Part shown: in pieces, positions 1 through 7,875 of the stretch | Layout: the number at the start of each line of letters is the position of its first letter | Position numbering within the stretch: the first letter of the stretch is position 1 | Assembly (NCBI GenBank): GCA_903828235.1 | Contig: CAIKLM010000155.1 | Span: forward strand, 23,610-87,609 | DNA from: an uncultured beta proteobacterium | GTDB taxonomy: Bacteria > Pseudomonadota > Gammaproteobacteria > Burkholderiales > Burkholderiaceae_C | Direction: 5' to 3' | Length of the DNA: 64,000 nt | Position numbers and translations under genes: made by a program | Notes under the pieces: generated by a model | Told to the model about the DNA's origin: nothing | The model's database searches: none | Seen by the model: only the letters and a program-made list of their open reading frames with translations

Positions 1-1355
1 TGGCCGCGCTGCGCCGCGAGGCCGTCGAGCAGAAGAAGCCCTTCGACTACGACCGCCCCATCCCGGGCCTGCAGGTGCTGGACCGCCACACCCTGCGCTT
101 CGTGCTCGACGCCGGGCGGCCGCGCTTCCCGCAGTGGCTGGCCAGCGCCTCCACCGCCACGGTGGCGCGCGAGGTCATCGAGGCCCACGGCGAGCTGAGC
201 ATGCAGCACCCCGTGGGCACGGGCCCGTTCCGGCTGGTGGAGTGGCGGCGCTCCTCGCGCATCGTGCTCGAGCGCAACCCGCATTACCGCAGCGTGCTGT
301 ACGACGCCGAGCCGGCGGCCGACGACCTGGAGGGCCAGGCCATCCTGGCGCGCTTGAGGGGCCGGCGCTTGCCCATGGTGGACCGAGTCGAGATCGACAT
401 CATCGACGAGAAGCAGCCGATGTGGCTGGCCTTCCTGAACGGCGACCACGACTGGGTCGAGCTGCCGGACGGCTTCCTGCCGGTGGCCCTGCCCGGCGGC
501 CGGCTGGCCCCGCACCTGCGCCGCCGCGGCATCCGAGCCGATTCCGCCGTGCTGCCCAGCACCTACTACACGATGTTCAACATGGAGCATCCGCTGGTGG
601 GCGGCTACACGCCCGAGCGCGTGGCGCTGCGCCGCGCCATCGCGCTGGCCATCGACGTGCCGCGCGAGGTGGAGCTGCTGCGGCACGGCTCGGCCGTGGT
701 GGCGCAGTCGCCGGTGGCCGTGCACCTGAGCGGCTACGACCCCGGCTGGAAGAGCGAGATGAGCGACTACAGCCCCGCCAAGGCGCGCGCGCTGCTCGAG
801 CTGTTCGGCTGGCGCGACCGCGACGGCGACGGCTGGCGCGAGACCCCCGAGGGCCAGCCGCTGGTGCTGGAGATGGCCACGCAGCCGGCGCAGGAGATGC
901 GCCGCTACGACGAGCTGATGAGGCGCGACATGACGGCCATCGGCCTGCGCATCCGCTTCCAGACAGCGCAGTGGCCCGAGCACTACAAGGCCGCGCGCGC
1001 CGGCAAGCTCATGCTCTGGAGCGTGAGCGGCCGCGCCAGCGCGCCCGACGGCATCGAGGGCCTGCTGCGCTACGAGGGCAAGGCCGCGGGCGGCATCAAC
1101 CTCTCGCGCTTCGACCTGCCCGAGATGAACGCCACGCTGGCGCGGCTGCAGGCCCTGCCCGACGGCCCCGAGCGCGAGGCGCTGTTCGACCACGCCAAGC
1201 GCCTGACCGTGGCCTGGATGCCCTACAAGCTGCGCACGCACCTCGCGGCCACGGCACTGCTGCAGCCCTGGCTGGTGGGCTACCGCCGGCCGCTGTTCTG
1301 GAACAACTGGTTCGAGTCGGTGGACATCGAGCCGCAACGCAGGACGGACACCTGA
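1..1355 (+). CDS. ABC transporter substrate-binding protein, family 5 (5'-truncated)
   Basis: The reading frame is open from base 3 at the window edge, so the N-terminus and signal peptide lie outside; ATG 75 in the ORF track is internal. About 450 codons are visible. The sequence has the lobe-II features of SBP_bac_5 proteins: a GTGPFRLVEW-like segment, the FNMEHP stretch followed by ALRRAIALAID, and a hydrophilic C-terminal part ending in FWNNWFESVDIEPQ. Family members are periplasmic receptors for di- and oligopeptides, murein peptides or nickel; I cannot say which ligand applies. The stop overlaps the start of the next gene, an LD-carboxypeptidase, by one base. That coupling makes a murein-peptide ligand plausible, as inference only. 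Confidence 0.85.
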   Translation, partial: AALRREAVEQKKPFDYDRPIPGLQVLDRHTLRFVLDAGRPRFPQWLASASTATVAREVIEAHGELSMQHPVGTGPFRLVEWRRSSRIVLERNPHYRSVLYDAEPAADDLEGQAILARLRGRRLPMVDRVEIDIIDEKQPMWLAFLNGDHDWVELPDGFLPVALPGGRLAPHLRRRGIRADSAVLPSTYYTMFNMEHPLVGGYTPERVALRRAIALAIDVPREVELLRHGSAVVAQSPVAVHLSGYDPGWKSEMSDYSPAKARALLELFGWRDRDGDGWRETPEGQPLVLEMATQPAQEMRRYDELMRRDMTAIGLRIRFQTAQWPEHYKAARAGKLMLWSVSGRASAPDGIEGLLRYEGKAAGGINLSRFDLPEMNATLARLQALPDGPEREALFDHAKRLTVAWMPYKLRTHLAATALLQPWLVGYRRPLFWNNWFESVDIEPQRRTDT

Positions 1356-2287
1356 TGACACGAGCCCTGCTGCGCCCGGCGCGCCTGAGGGAGGGCGACA
1401 CGCTGGGCTTCGTCAACCCCAGCGGCGCGCTGCACGAGGACGAGGCCTACGAGCGCGCCCACGCCGCGCTGCGCGGGCTGGGCCTGCGCACGCGCGAGGC
1501 GCCCAACCTGCGGGCCCGCTACGGCCACATGGCCGGCACGCCGCGGCAGCGCGCCGACGACCTGCACGCGATGTTCAGCGACCCCGGCATCGCCGGCATC
1601 CTGGCCGTCACGGGCGGCAGCGGCGCCAACCGCGTGCTGCCGCTGCTGGACATGGGGCTGCTCGCGCGACACCCCAAGTTCCTGGGCGGCTTCTCCGACC
1701 TCACGGCGCTGATCACGGCGGTGCACGGCGCCACCGGCCTGGTCACCTTCCACAGCCCGCTGGCGCGCTCGGACTGGAACGCGTTCTCGGTGGAGCACTT
1801 CCGCGCCGTGGCCATGGCCGGCGAGGCGCCGCTGCTGCGCAACCCGGCCGACCTGCCGCCGCGCCCGCTGCGCGGTGGCGTGGCGCGCGGGCCGCTGCAG
1901 GGCGGCAACCTGGCGGTGCTCACGTCGCTGGCCGGCACGCCGCACTTCCCCGACCTGACTGGCGCGATCCTGTTCCTGGAGGACGTCAACGAGTACCTGT
2001 ACCGCGTCGACCGCATGGTCACCACGCTGGCGCTGGGCGGGCACCTGGCCCGGGTGGCCGGCGTGGTGCTGGGCGGCTTCACCAGCTGCAAGCCCAGCGA
2101 GGGCAGCTACGGCACGCTGACGCTCGACGAGATCCTGGCCGACCACCTGGGCGACCTGGGCGTGCCGGTGCTGCGCAACGCGGCCTTCGGCCACATCGGC
2201 CCGAAGTGGACGCTGCCGCTGGGCGTGCCGGCGGAGCTGGACGCCGACGCGGGCACGCTGCGGCTGCTGGAGGCGGCGGTCGTCTAG
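1355..2287 (+). CDS. LD-carboxypeptidase, S66 family (LdcA-like)
   Basis: A 310-residue cytoplasmic-type protein starting MTRALLRPARLREGDTLG; the ORF track runs through from an upstream shadow frame. The start is set by TGATG, where the stop of the binding-protein gene overlaps the ATG by one base. Family S66 enzymes cut the terminal D-alanine from murein tetrapeptides during cell-wall recycling. Visible features are the N-terminal GDTLGFVNPSG strand, the AVTGGSGANRVLPLLD segment, the nucleophile-elbow serine in GGFSDLTAL, and a C-terminal histidine in GHIGPKWTLPLG. Length is normal for LdcA. A second, more divergent S66 protein lies at 8994-10082. Confidence 0.88.
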   Translation: MTRALLRPARLREGDTLGFVNPSGALHEDEAYERAHAALRGLGLRTREAPNLRARYGHMAGTPRQRADDLHAMFSDPGIAGILAVTGGSGANRVLPLLDMGLLARHPKFLGGFSDLTALITAVHGATGLVTFHSPLARSDWNAFSVEHFRAVAMAGEAPLLRNPADLPPRPLRGGVARGPLQGGNLAVLTSLAGTPHFPDLTGAILFLEDVNEYLYRVDRMVTTLALGGHLARVAGVVLGGFTSCKPSEGSYGTLTLDEILADHLGDLGVPVLRNAAFGHIGPKWTLPLGVPAELDADAGTLRLLEAAVV

Positions 2288-2886
2288 CCAGCGGGAACGG
2301 CCCGACGGTTTGGAGCCCATGGGCATTGTTCGGCGACCGCTTCGCCGCTGCGTGAACTCATGTGGCCGGCTCTTTGCGGTCCGTCATCCTTCGGCTAGCT
2401 CGCGCTCTATGCACCGCGCGGCAAAGGGCTGTGCGGGCGGGGGCTGCGGCGTGAATCGAAGCGGTCGGCCCTGCGGGCCGACTGCCCTGCGCTGCTCGCG
2501 TTCATGGCCCGCCGCAAAACTCGCTACGCGGCCTTCGGCCGCTGCGCTCGAGCAGTTGCGGCGAGTTAGTCGTTGAGGCGCGCTGCGCGCGCGGCCATGA
2601 ACCCTGCGCTGCTCGGCGCTTCGATCAACTCACGCCGCAGCCCCCGCCCGCACAGCCCTTTGCAGAGACGGGGTTGGCGCCCGACCCGAACGCCATGGTG
2701 GCGGATGAGCGGCAAGGGGCACCGCCTGCCGCGACGCGTAGCCCATCGAGCACGAGCGAGCCGGAAGCCCAACGACCGACAAGAGCGGCAAAGCGCCTTT
2801 CGAGCCGTTACCCAAGAGCTGACGGCCGGCCGGGGCTGCCCTCGGAGGAGACTGCAACGTCCATCCAGCCCCGGCGTTGCCTGCCT
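2288..2886. other. 600-bp intergenic region with a repeat-derived structure
   Basis: No convincing gene is present. The short ORFs in the track (2310-2576, 2573-2956, 2674-3405) are composition-driven and match nothing I recognise. Most of the region is palindromic and repetitive, including a perfect 34-bp inverted repeat listed separately and further partial matches inside the loop. It separates the rightward LD-carboxypeptidase gene from the leftward PcaC-like gene, so both genes end into it and no promoter is needed here. Confidence 0.6.
2421..2663. repeat. Perfect 34-bp inverted repeat with 175-bp loop
   Basis: Bases 2421-2454 (GCAAAGGGCTGTGCGGGCGG...) are exactly reverse-complementary to 2630-2663. 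Beyond the perfect arms the match continues with a 4-base indel through ATCGAAGC, and both sides contain GCGCTGCTCG and a TTCATGGCC-like piece. The element therefore looks like two head-to-head copies of a longer intergenic repeat, of which only part is still perfect. Confidence 0.85.
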
Positions 2887-3261
2887 TCAGCTGCTGCCTT
2901 CCACCACCTCGGCCGCGGCACGGAAGGCGTCCACCGCCGCCGGGAAGCCGCAGTAGACGCTGGCGTGCAGGAAGACCTCCTGCAACTCCGCCGGGGTGAC
3001 GCCGTTGTTCAGCGCGCCGCGCACGTGGATCTTCAGCTCGTGCGTGCGCCCCAGCGCCACCAGCATCGACACCGTGACGAGGCTGCGGGTGCGCAGGTCG
3101 ATGCCCGGCCGCTGCCAGGTGTTGCCCCAGGCGTGGCGCGTCACCAGTTCCTGCAGCGGCGCCGTGAAGGGCGTGGCCTTCGCGAGCGCGGCGTCGACGT
3201 AGGCGTCGCCGAGGACGGCGCGGCGCGTGGCCAGGCCGGCGGGGTCGAGGTCGGGTTGCAT
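2887..3261 (-). CDS. Carboxymuconolactone decarboxylase family protein (PcaC-like)
   Basis: A 124-residue single-domain protein, about the length of PcaC. It has the family signature RSLVTVSMLVALGRTHELKIHVRGAL followed by NNGVTPAELQEVFLHASVYCGFPAA. PcaC decarboxylates gamma-carboxymuconolactone in the protocatechuate branch of the beta-ketoadipate pathway. No other pca gene is nearby, so the true substrate is open. The AhpD-type CxxC redox pair is absent, which argues against the alkylhydroperoxidase subfamily. The downstream side (left) is the repeat-rich spacer; upstream is the GFA gene, read in the same direction. Confidence 0.85.
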   Translation of the reverse strand: MQPDLDPAGLATRRAVLGDAYVDAALAKATPFTAPLQELVTRHAWGNTWQRPGIDLRTRSLVTVSMLVALGRTHELKIHVRGALNNGVTPAELQEVFLHASVYCGFPAAVDAFRAAAEVVEGSS

Positions 3262-3316
3262 GGGGCTCCTTCGGGCTTGGGGTGGGCGCCCGGCGCCGGC
3301 TCGGCGCGCCCGGGGA

Positions 3317-3739
3317 TCAGCTGCCGGTCCCCGAGCGTGCCGCCCGATCGGCCGGGTGGTTCACGCCGTCGTTCACCGGCACCTCGGGCAGGTCGAAGGG
3401 GTTGACCCCTTCCAGGCAACCCACGTTGTAGCCGTACTGGTCGGGGAACGAGCGCCGCTGGTGGTGGGTGTAGATGCCGCACACGGCGCAGAAGTAGTGC
3501 CGCGCCACGCGGGTGTTGAACTGGTACAGGCGCAACTGCTCCTGGCCCTGGACGATGCGGATGCCGTCGAGCGGCACCGAGGCGACGATGGCGCCGCGGC
3601 GCCGGCACATCGAGCAGTCGCAGCGGCGCGGGTTGACGATGCCGTCAGGCAACTCGAGCTCGAGCACCACCGCGCCGCAGTGGCAGCTCAGCCGGTGCCG
3701 CGGCTGGATCGGGGTGGGCCCCACCTGTTTGATCGACAT
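3317..3739 (-). CDS. GFA family (CENP-V/GFA-type) zinc protein
   Basis: A 140-residue protein starting MSIKQVGPTPIQPRHR; the ORF track joins it to a long upstream shadow frame. Zinc ligands are visible as CHCGAV, the CDCSMCRRRG pair and CAVCGIYTHH, the arrangement of the glutathione-dependent formaldehyde-activating enzyme (Gfa) fold. Family members include S-hydroxymethylglutathione synthase, but many have unknown substrates. The start lies nine bases from the stop of the YhgE/Pip gene, so the two are probably co-transcribed. Function beyond the fold cannot be assigned. Confidence 0.85.
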   Translation of the reverse strand: MSIKQVGPTPIQPRHRLSCHCGAVVLELELPDGIVNPRRCDCSMCRRRGAIVASVPLDGIRIVQGQEQLRLYQFNTRVARHYFCAVCGIYTHHQRRSFPDQYGYNVGCLEGVNPFDLPEVPVNDGVNHPADRAARSGTGS

Positions 3740-3747
3740 GCGCCAGC

Positions 3748-5760
3748 CTACTCGATATCCAGCGGTGGGCGCCAGTGCTCCGGCGGCACCGGCCGCCAGC
3801 GCCCCAGCACGATGCCCGCGGCCAGCGCCGCCAGCGCCGTGGCGCCCACCACCGCCAGCGGCAGCGCCAGCTCGCCCTCGAAGGCGCCGAACAGCGCCAC
3901 GCGGAAGGCGCGCAGCACCCAGGTCAGCGGCAGGTAGGGGTGCACGGCCTGGAAGGCGGCGTCGCTCAGCTCGATGGGCAGCAGCGCGCCGGCGGCAGAG
4001 ACCTGCACCACCAGCAGCAGCACGGCCAGCACGCGGCCCAGGTCGCCGAAGACGCGGATCAGCGCAAACACCAGCGCCAGGAACATCAGCGAGCTCAGCG
4101 CCAGCACGGCGGTGAAGCGGACCGGCTCGGGGATGGGCACGTGCAGCACCTGCTCCAGCATCACCATCATCAGCGCCGCCTGCAGCAGCACCGCCAGCGC
4201 CGGCAGCGCCAGCTTGCCCAGCGCCAGCCAGGCGCGCGGAGTTCCCGCCAGCGACTCCGGCAGCCGCTGCCAGTGCACGAGGAAGGCCGCCATCACCGCC
4301 CCCACCCACAGCGCCAGGGGCACGAAGTTGGGCGTCAGGGCCACGCCGTGGGTGGCCACCGGCGCCTCCACCTCCAGCAGCGGCAGCACCGAGGCCGCCA
4401 GGCCCTGCGCGCTGCCGCCGGGCGCGTCCACCGATTGCGGCAGCTGGGCGCGCAGCAGCGACAGCCCGGCCTGCAGCCGCGCCGCGCCGTCGGTGAGCCG
4501 GCCCAGGCCCTGGCCCAGGGTCTGCGCGCCGGCCTGCCACGGCCGCAGGCCGGCTTCCAGCGCCTCGTGGCCGCGCTCGAGCTCGCGGGCACCGTCGGCA
4601 AAGCTCTCCAGCCGGGCGTCCTCGGGCAGCCGTGCCGTCAGCGCCGCCACGGCGGTGCCGGCGCGCAGCGTGGCCTCGGCCAGCGTGGCCACGCCCTCGT
4701 CCAGCCGCTGCGCGCCCTGCAGCAGCCGGGAGCTGGCGTCGCCGGCCTGGGCCACGCCGCGGCCGAGCTCGCGCGCGCCGTCCTCCAACTGCCCTGCGCC
4801 CTCGGCCAGCGGGCCGCCGAACAGCGGCAGCTCCTCGGCGCCGGCCTTCAGCCGCGTGATGCCCTCCAGCAGCCGGCCCGAGCCTTCGGTCAGCTGCTCC
4901 AGGCCGCCGCCCAGCGCGCGCTGGCCGTCGACGAGCTGCCGCGCGCCGCCGCGCAGCGCCGCCAGCTCGGCCTCGGGCGGCCGGCGGGCGTCGATGGCGC
5001 GCAGCGCCGTGCCCGTCTGGCGCATGCCGGTGCTCAGCTGCTGCGCGCCGTCGGCCAGCTGCTGCGAGCCGACGCGCAGCCGCTGCGCCGCCTCGCCCAC
5101 CCGCGTGCCGCTGCCGGCCAGCGCGGCGCCGCCGTCGCGCGCCTGTGCCAGGCCCTGCAGCAGCTCGCCGGCGCCGGCATCGAGTTCGGCGAGTCCGCCG
5201 CGCAGGCTGTCCAGGCTCTGGCGGCTGCCGGCGGCGCTGCTGAGCACGAGGTCCCATCGCGTCACCGCCAGCCGGTTGTTGATGCGCTGTGCCACCTCGG
5301 GCGCGAAGCGGCGCGCGAAGCCGGCGCTGGCGTAGTGGTTGCCCTCGGAGGTGTAGATGCGCAGCTGCGCGGCGCCGGCGCGCTCGCCCGGCACCGCCTG
5401 GCGGCTGAAGTCGGCCGGGATCTCCAGCACGAAGGCCAGGGTGCCGCGGCGCACGTCGCGCCGCGCCGCCGCCGCGTCGTCGTAGCGGCGCCAGGCGAAC
5501 TGGGCCTGGCGCTCGATCGCCTCGGCAACCTCGGCGCCCAGGTTCAGCTCGCGGCCGCGGTAGCTGGCGCCGGCGTCCAGGTTCACCAGCGCCGCCGGCA
5601 GCGAGCCGGTGTGCGAGGCCGGGTCCCAGACGCTGGCCAGGTAGATGTAGGCGTACAGCGCCGGCACGAAGACCACGCCCGCGAAGGCCAGCGCCAGCCG
5701 GCGGTGGCGGCGCAGCAGCGCCCACTCGGCGGCGAGGACCTGGCGGAAGGCATCGAACAT
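3748..5760 (-). CDS. YhgE/Pip family membrane protein
   Basis: A 670-residue membrane protein starting MFDAFRQVLAAEWALLRRHR. It has one N-terminal membrane segment (about residues 22-45), a long extracytoplasmic part of about 400 residues with low-complexity alanine/glycine/leucine repeats of the L-x2-G-A type, then about five C-terminal membrane segments from residue 440 on. This is the YhgE/Pip layout with an ABC-2-type C-terminal domain, as in phage-infection protein Pip and ESX-linked EsaA proteins. The substrate, if it transports anything, is unknown. No ATPase gene is adjacent. The large ORF on the opposite strand (3775-6003) is a compositional shadow. Confidence 0.8.
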   Translation of the reverse strand: MFDAFRQVLAAEWALLRRHRRLALAFAGVVFVPALYAYIYLASVWDPASHTGSLPAALVNLDAGASYRGRELNLGAEVAEAIERQAQFAWRRYDDAAAARRDVRRGTLAFVLEIPADFSRQAVPGERAGAAQLRIYTSEGNHYASAGFARRFAPEVAQRINNRLAVTRWDLVLSSAAGSRQSLDSLRGGLAELDAGAGELLQGLAQARDGGAALAGSGTRVGEAAQRLRVGSQQLADGAQQLSTGMRQTGTALRAIDARRPPEAELAALRGGARQLVDGQRALGGGLEQLTEGSGRLLEGITRLKAGAEELPLFGGPLAEGAGQLEDGARELGRGVAQAGDASSRLLQGAQRLDEGVATLAEATLRAGTAVAALTARLPEDARLESFADGARELERGHEALEAGLRPWQAGAQTLGQGLGRLTDGAARLQAGLSLLRAQLPQSVDAPGGSAQGLAASVLPLLEVEAPVATHGVALTPNFVPLALWVGAVMAAFLVHWQRLPESLAGTPRAWLALGKLALPALAVLLQAALMMVMLEQVLHVPIPEPVRFTAVLALSSLMFLALVFALIRVFGDLGRVLAVLLLVVQVSAAGALLPIELSDAAFQAVHPYLPLTWVLRAFRVALFGAFEGELALPLAVVGATALAALAAGIVLGRWRPVPPEHWRPPLDIE

Positions 5761-5999
5761 GGGCAGGGGCGAGGACTCCGGCGGATGATGACCGGACGAA
5801 GCGTGGGGCCATTGTGCGCGCTGGCGCCGCCGCGTCGCGGCGCCACGCCCGAGGCCTGGATCAGCCGTCGCGCCGGCCTGGGCTTCTCGAAGGAACCGGC
5901 CAAGTCGGGCTTGGGGATGGCCCGGCTGCTGGCGATGCCGCCAGCCGCATTGACCGGCGCCGGGCGCACTGCCAGCATCACCGGCTGGAGACCCCGTCC

Positions 6000-6743
6000 A
6001 TGACCGAGAAGCCCGTCGCGATGCACACCTCGATGGCCGAGTTCGTCGACCCGAAGGTCAAGACGATCCCGACCACCGATGCCATCCTGAAGGACATCCT
6101 GCCCTTCTTCCCGAAGACGGCCCGGGTCGTCTCGGGCTGGCTGTCGATGGACGACCTGTACTGGAAGATCAACTTCCACTGGGACTACCTGTTGGAGACC
6201 ATCGAGCACTGCGAGACCCTGGCGTTGGACGAGCAGCCGCTGCGCCGGCTGGTGACGATCCGCAAGTCGCTGCTGGGCAGCGCGCCGAACCCGGCGCGCG
6301 GGTACCGCCAGTCGCCGATCGGCCTGCCCAAGGACCAGTCGTCGCACGAGAGCGTCCTGAACCGCCACGGCGTCGTCAAGCGCGCCAAGGCCGACTTCGC
6401 CGCAGTGGTGAAGACCAGCACCATCCACGAGCTGAGCCCGCGCGACAAGAAGCGGATCGCGCTCGCATACGCGCCGGTCGCCCGGCCGGCGCAGGGCAAG
6501 CACTCGACGGGTTACGCGCTGGACATCAAGGGCGACAACCTCGAAATCAAGCGCATCGCCAGGTCGCTGGGCGCCAGCCTGGTCTTCGACGAGGTCAGCC
6601 ACGTGCACTGCGAGTGGAAGAACGGCGTCGACACCACCGCCTCTGGCGGCGACGACCGAGCCGCCGCGGCGGAACGGGCCTCCCGGCAGGCCATCGACAG
6701 CAAGGTCGGCCCGATGCGCCACTGCCTGCTGCGCACGGCCTGA
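6000..6743 (+). CDS. Peptidase M15-like protein, probable DD-peptidase fold
   Basis: A 247-residue protein; I take the ATG at 6000 (MTEKPVAMHTSMAEF) rather than the upstream ORF start. The C-terminal half contains KHSTGYALDI (H168, D175), the HxxGxAxD zinc motif of M15 D-alanyl-D-alanine peptidases. It is followed by IARSLGASLVFDEVSHVHCEW, where H203 fits the third zinc ligand. The N-terminal 110 residues are not recognised. No signal peptide is visible, which recalls phage endolysin-type M15 enzymes, but no phage genes are adjacent. The M15 assignment rests on motif reading and needs a profile search. The gene stands alone. Confidence 0.6.
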   Translation: MTEKPVAMHTSMAEFVDPKVKTIPTTDAILKDILPFFPKTARVVSGWLSMDDLYWKINFHWDYLLETIEHCETLALDEQPLRRLVTIRKSLLGSAPNPARGYRQSPIGLPKDQSSHESVLNRHGVVKRAKADFAAVVKTSTIHELSPRDKKRIALAYAPVARPAQGKHSTGYALDIKGDNLEIKRIARSLGASLVFDEVSHVHCEWKNGVDTTASGGDDRAAAAERASRQAIDSKVGPMRHCLLRTA

Positions 6744-6767
6744 GCCCTGGCCGGCCGGCCCGGCCCG

Positions 6768-7778
6768 CTAGCGGTCGATCCAGGCCGGCGTCGTCGCAGC
6801 CTCGCCGAGCGGGATCACGGGGCCGTGCGGCAGCTGCACCAAATGGGCCGGGCCCGGCGGCGCTGCCGGCGACACCAGCAGCCGCGCCCCCTTCGGCTGC
6901 AGGTGCAGCGCTTCATCAGCCGGCGCGACCGCCACCGAGACCGGGCCCGCACCGTCGGCGGGCACGAAGAGGAAGGGGCCGGTCGGGTGCCACGTCTCGC
7001 CGAGGCCGACCCCGAACAACAGCCAGCCGCCGGGCACTGCGACGCGACGCCACTCCTCCGCCTGCCCAGAATGCGCACCCAGCCTGCCCAACAGGTCTGC
7101 GGGCGCCACGTCGTCGCACAGCGTGGACTCGCAGGACGCGGCGTTGGCGACGGTGCGCGCCGAGCGGCCGCGTTCGTGCCGCAAGTCGTCGAACACGGCG
7201 GCGCCGGCACCGCCCCACGCGGTGGCCCTGCGTTCCACGGCTTGCCAGCGGCCGTCGGCGTGTCGCCACAGCACCGCCCAGACCGGTTTCGCGTCGGGGG
7301 GGTCCGCCTTCATCGCCCGCCGCTCGGCGGCGGTCGGCTCGCGCATCTCCAGCACGTGAAGCAGGCCGCTGGCGCGGTCCAGCCAGGCAGCGTGCAAGGC
7401 ACCCGTGAGCGGGGGTCGCTCGGCAAGCAGCTGCGGCGGCGCCGGCGCGCGCCAGCTCTGCTGCCACAGGCGCGCGCCATCGCGGTAGACGAAGCGGCCC
7501 GCCGTATCGTCGATGGCCAGCAACTCGCTGTCGCGGCCGCTGCGGCCCAGCGGCCGCGATGCGCCGTCGGCCTGCACCAGCAGCCAGGCGGTGGCGTCGG
7601 CCTCCACGTGGGCCAGCAGCACGGCGGGCGCGCTGCCGGCCGCCGCCGGGGGGGTGGCCACGGCCGCCACGGCCGGCGGTTCGGCGGGGCGCGAGCAGGC
7701 GGCGACCAGCAGCATCGCCAGCACGCCTGCCAAGTCCCACGGCCAAGGCCAGCGGCGGGGCGGCGCGTGGCGAGTCAT
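6768..7778 (-). CDS. Hypothetical lipoprotein
   Basis: A 336-residue protein if started at ATG 7778 (MTRHAPPRRWPWPWD); the ORF track starts 72 bases earlier. A hydrophobic stretch leads into the lipobox LLVAAC, so the mature protein should be a lipid-anchored exported protein with its cysteine near residue 28. The rest resembles a beta-rich repeat protein with recurring strand motifs (VLLAHVEADATAWLLVQADG, AWLDRASGLLHVLEM) that report values per segment, as in WD/TolB-like propellers, but no family is certain. It converges on the M15-like gene. Confidence 0.6.
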   Translation of the reverse strand: MTRHAPPRRWPWPWDLAGVLAMLLVAACSRPAEPPAVAAVATPPAAAGSAPAVLLAHVEADATAWLLVQADGASRPLGRSGRDSELLAIDDTAGRFVYRDGARLWQQSWRAPAPPQLLAERPPLTGALHAAWLDRASGLLHVLEMREPTAAERRAMKADPPDAKPVWAVLWRHADGRWQAVERRATAWGGAGAAVFDDLRHERGRSARTVANAASCESTLCDDVAPADLLGRLGAHSGQAEEWRRVAVPGGWLLFGVGLGETWHPTGPFLFVPADGAGPVSVAVAPADEALHLQPKGARLLVSPAAPPGPAHLVQLPHGPVIPLGEAATTPAWIDR

Positions 7779-7875
7779 CAGGGCGCCCACGCGTTCAGAG
7801 CCGGAAGTGCCTGGCGCCAGGCGGTGTCCATCGGGTCGGTCTTTCGGCATCCATGCTGGATTGTTGCGCCGGTCG

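Noticed and set aside
134-1354. N-terminal part of the 717-aa ORF read through the binding-protein gene
   Set aside because: Arginine/proline/alanine-rich shadow frame; only the part from ATG 1355 is the S66 gene.
3775-6003. 742-aa plus-strand ORF opposite the YhgE/Pip gene
   Set aside because: Glutamine/arginine/histidine-rich translation typical of the antisense of a GC-rich gene; no domain, and the minus-strand frame has clear membrane protein features.
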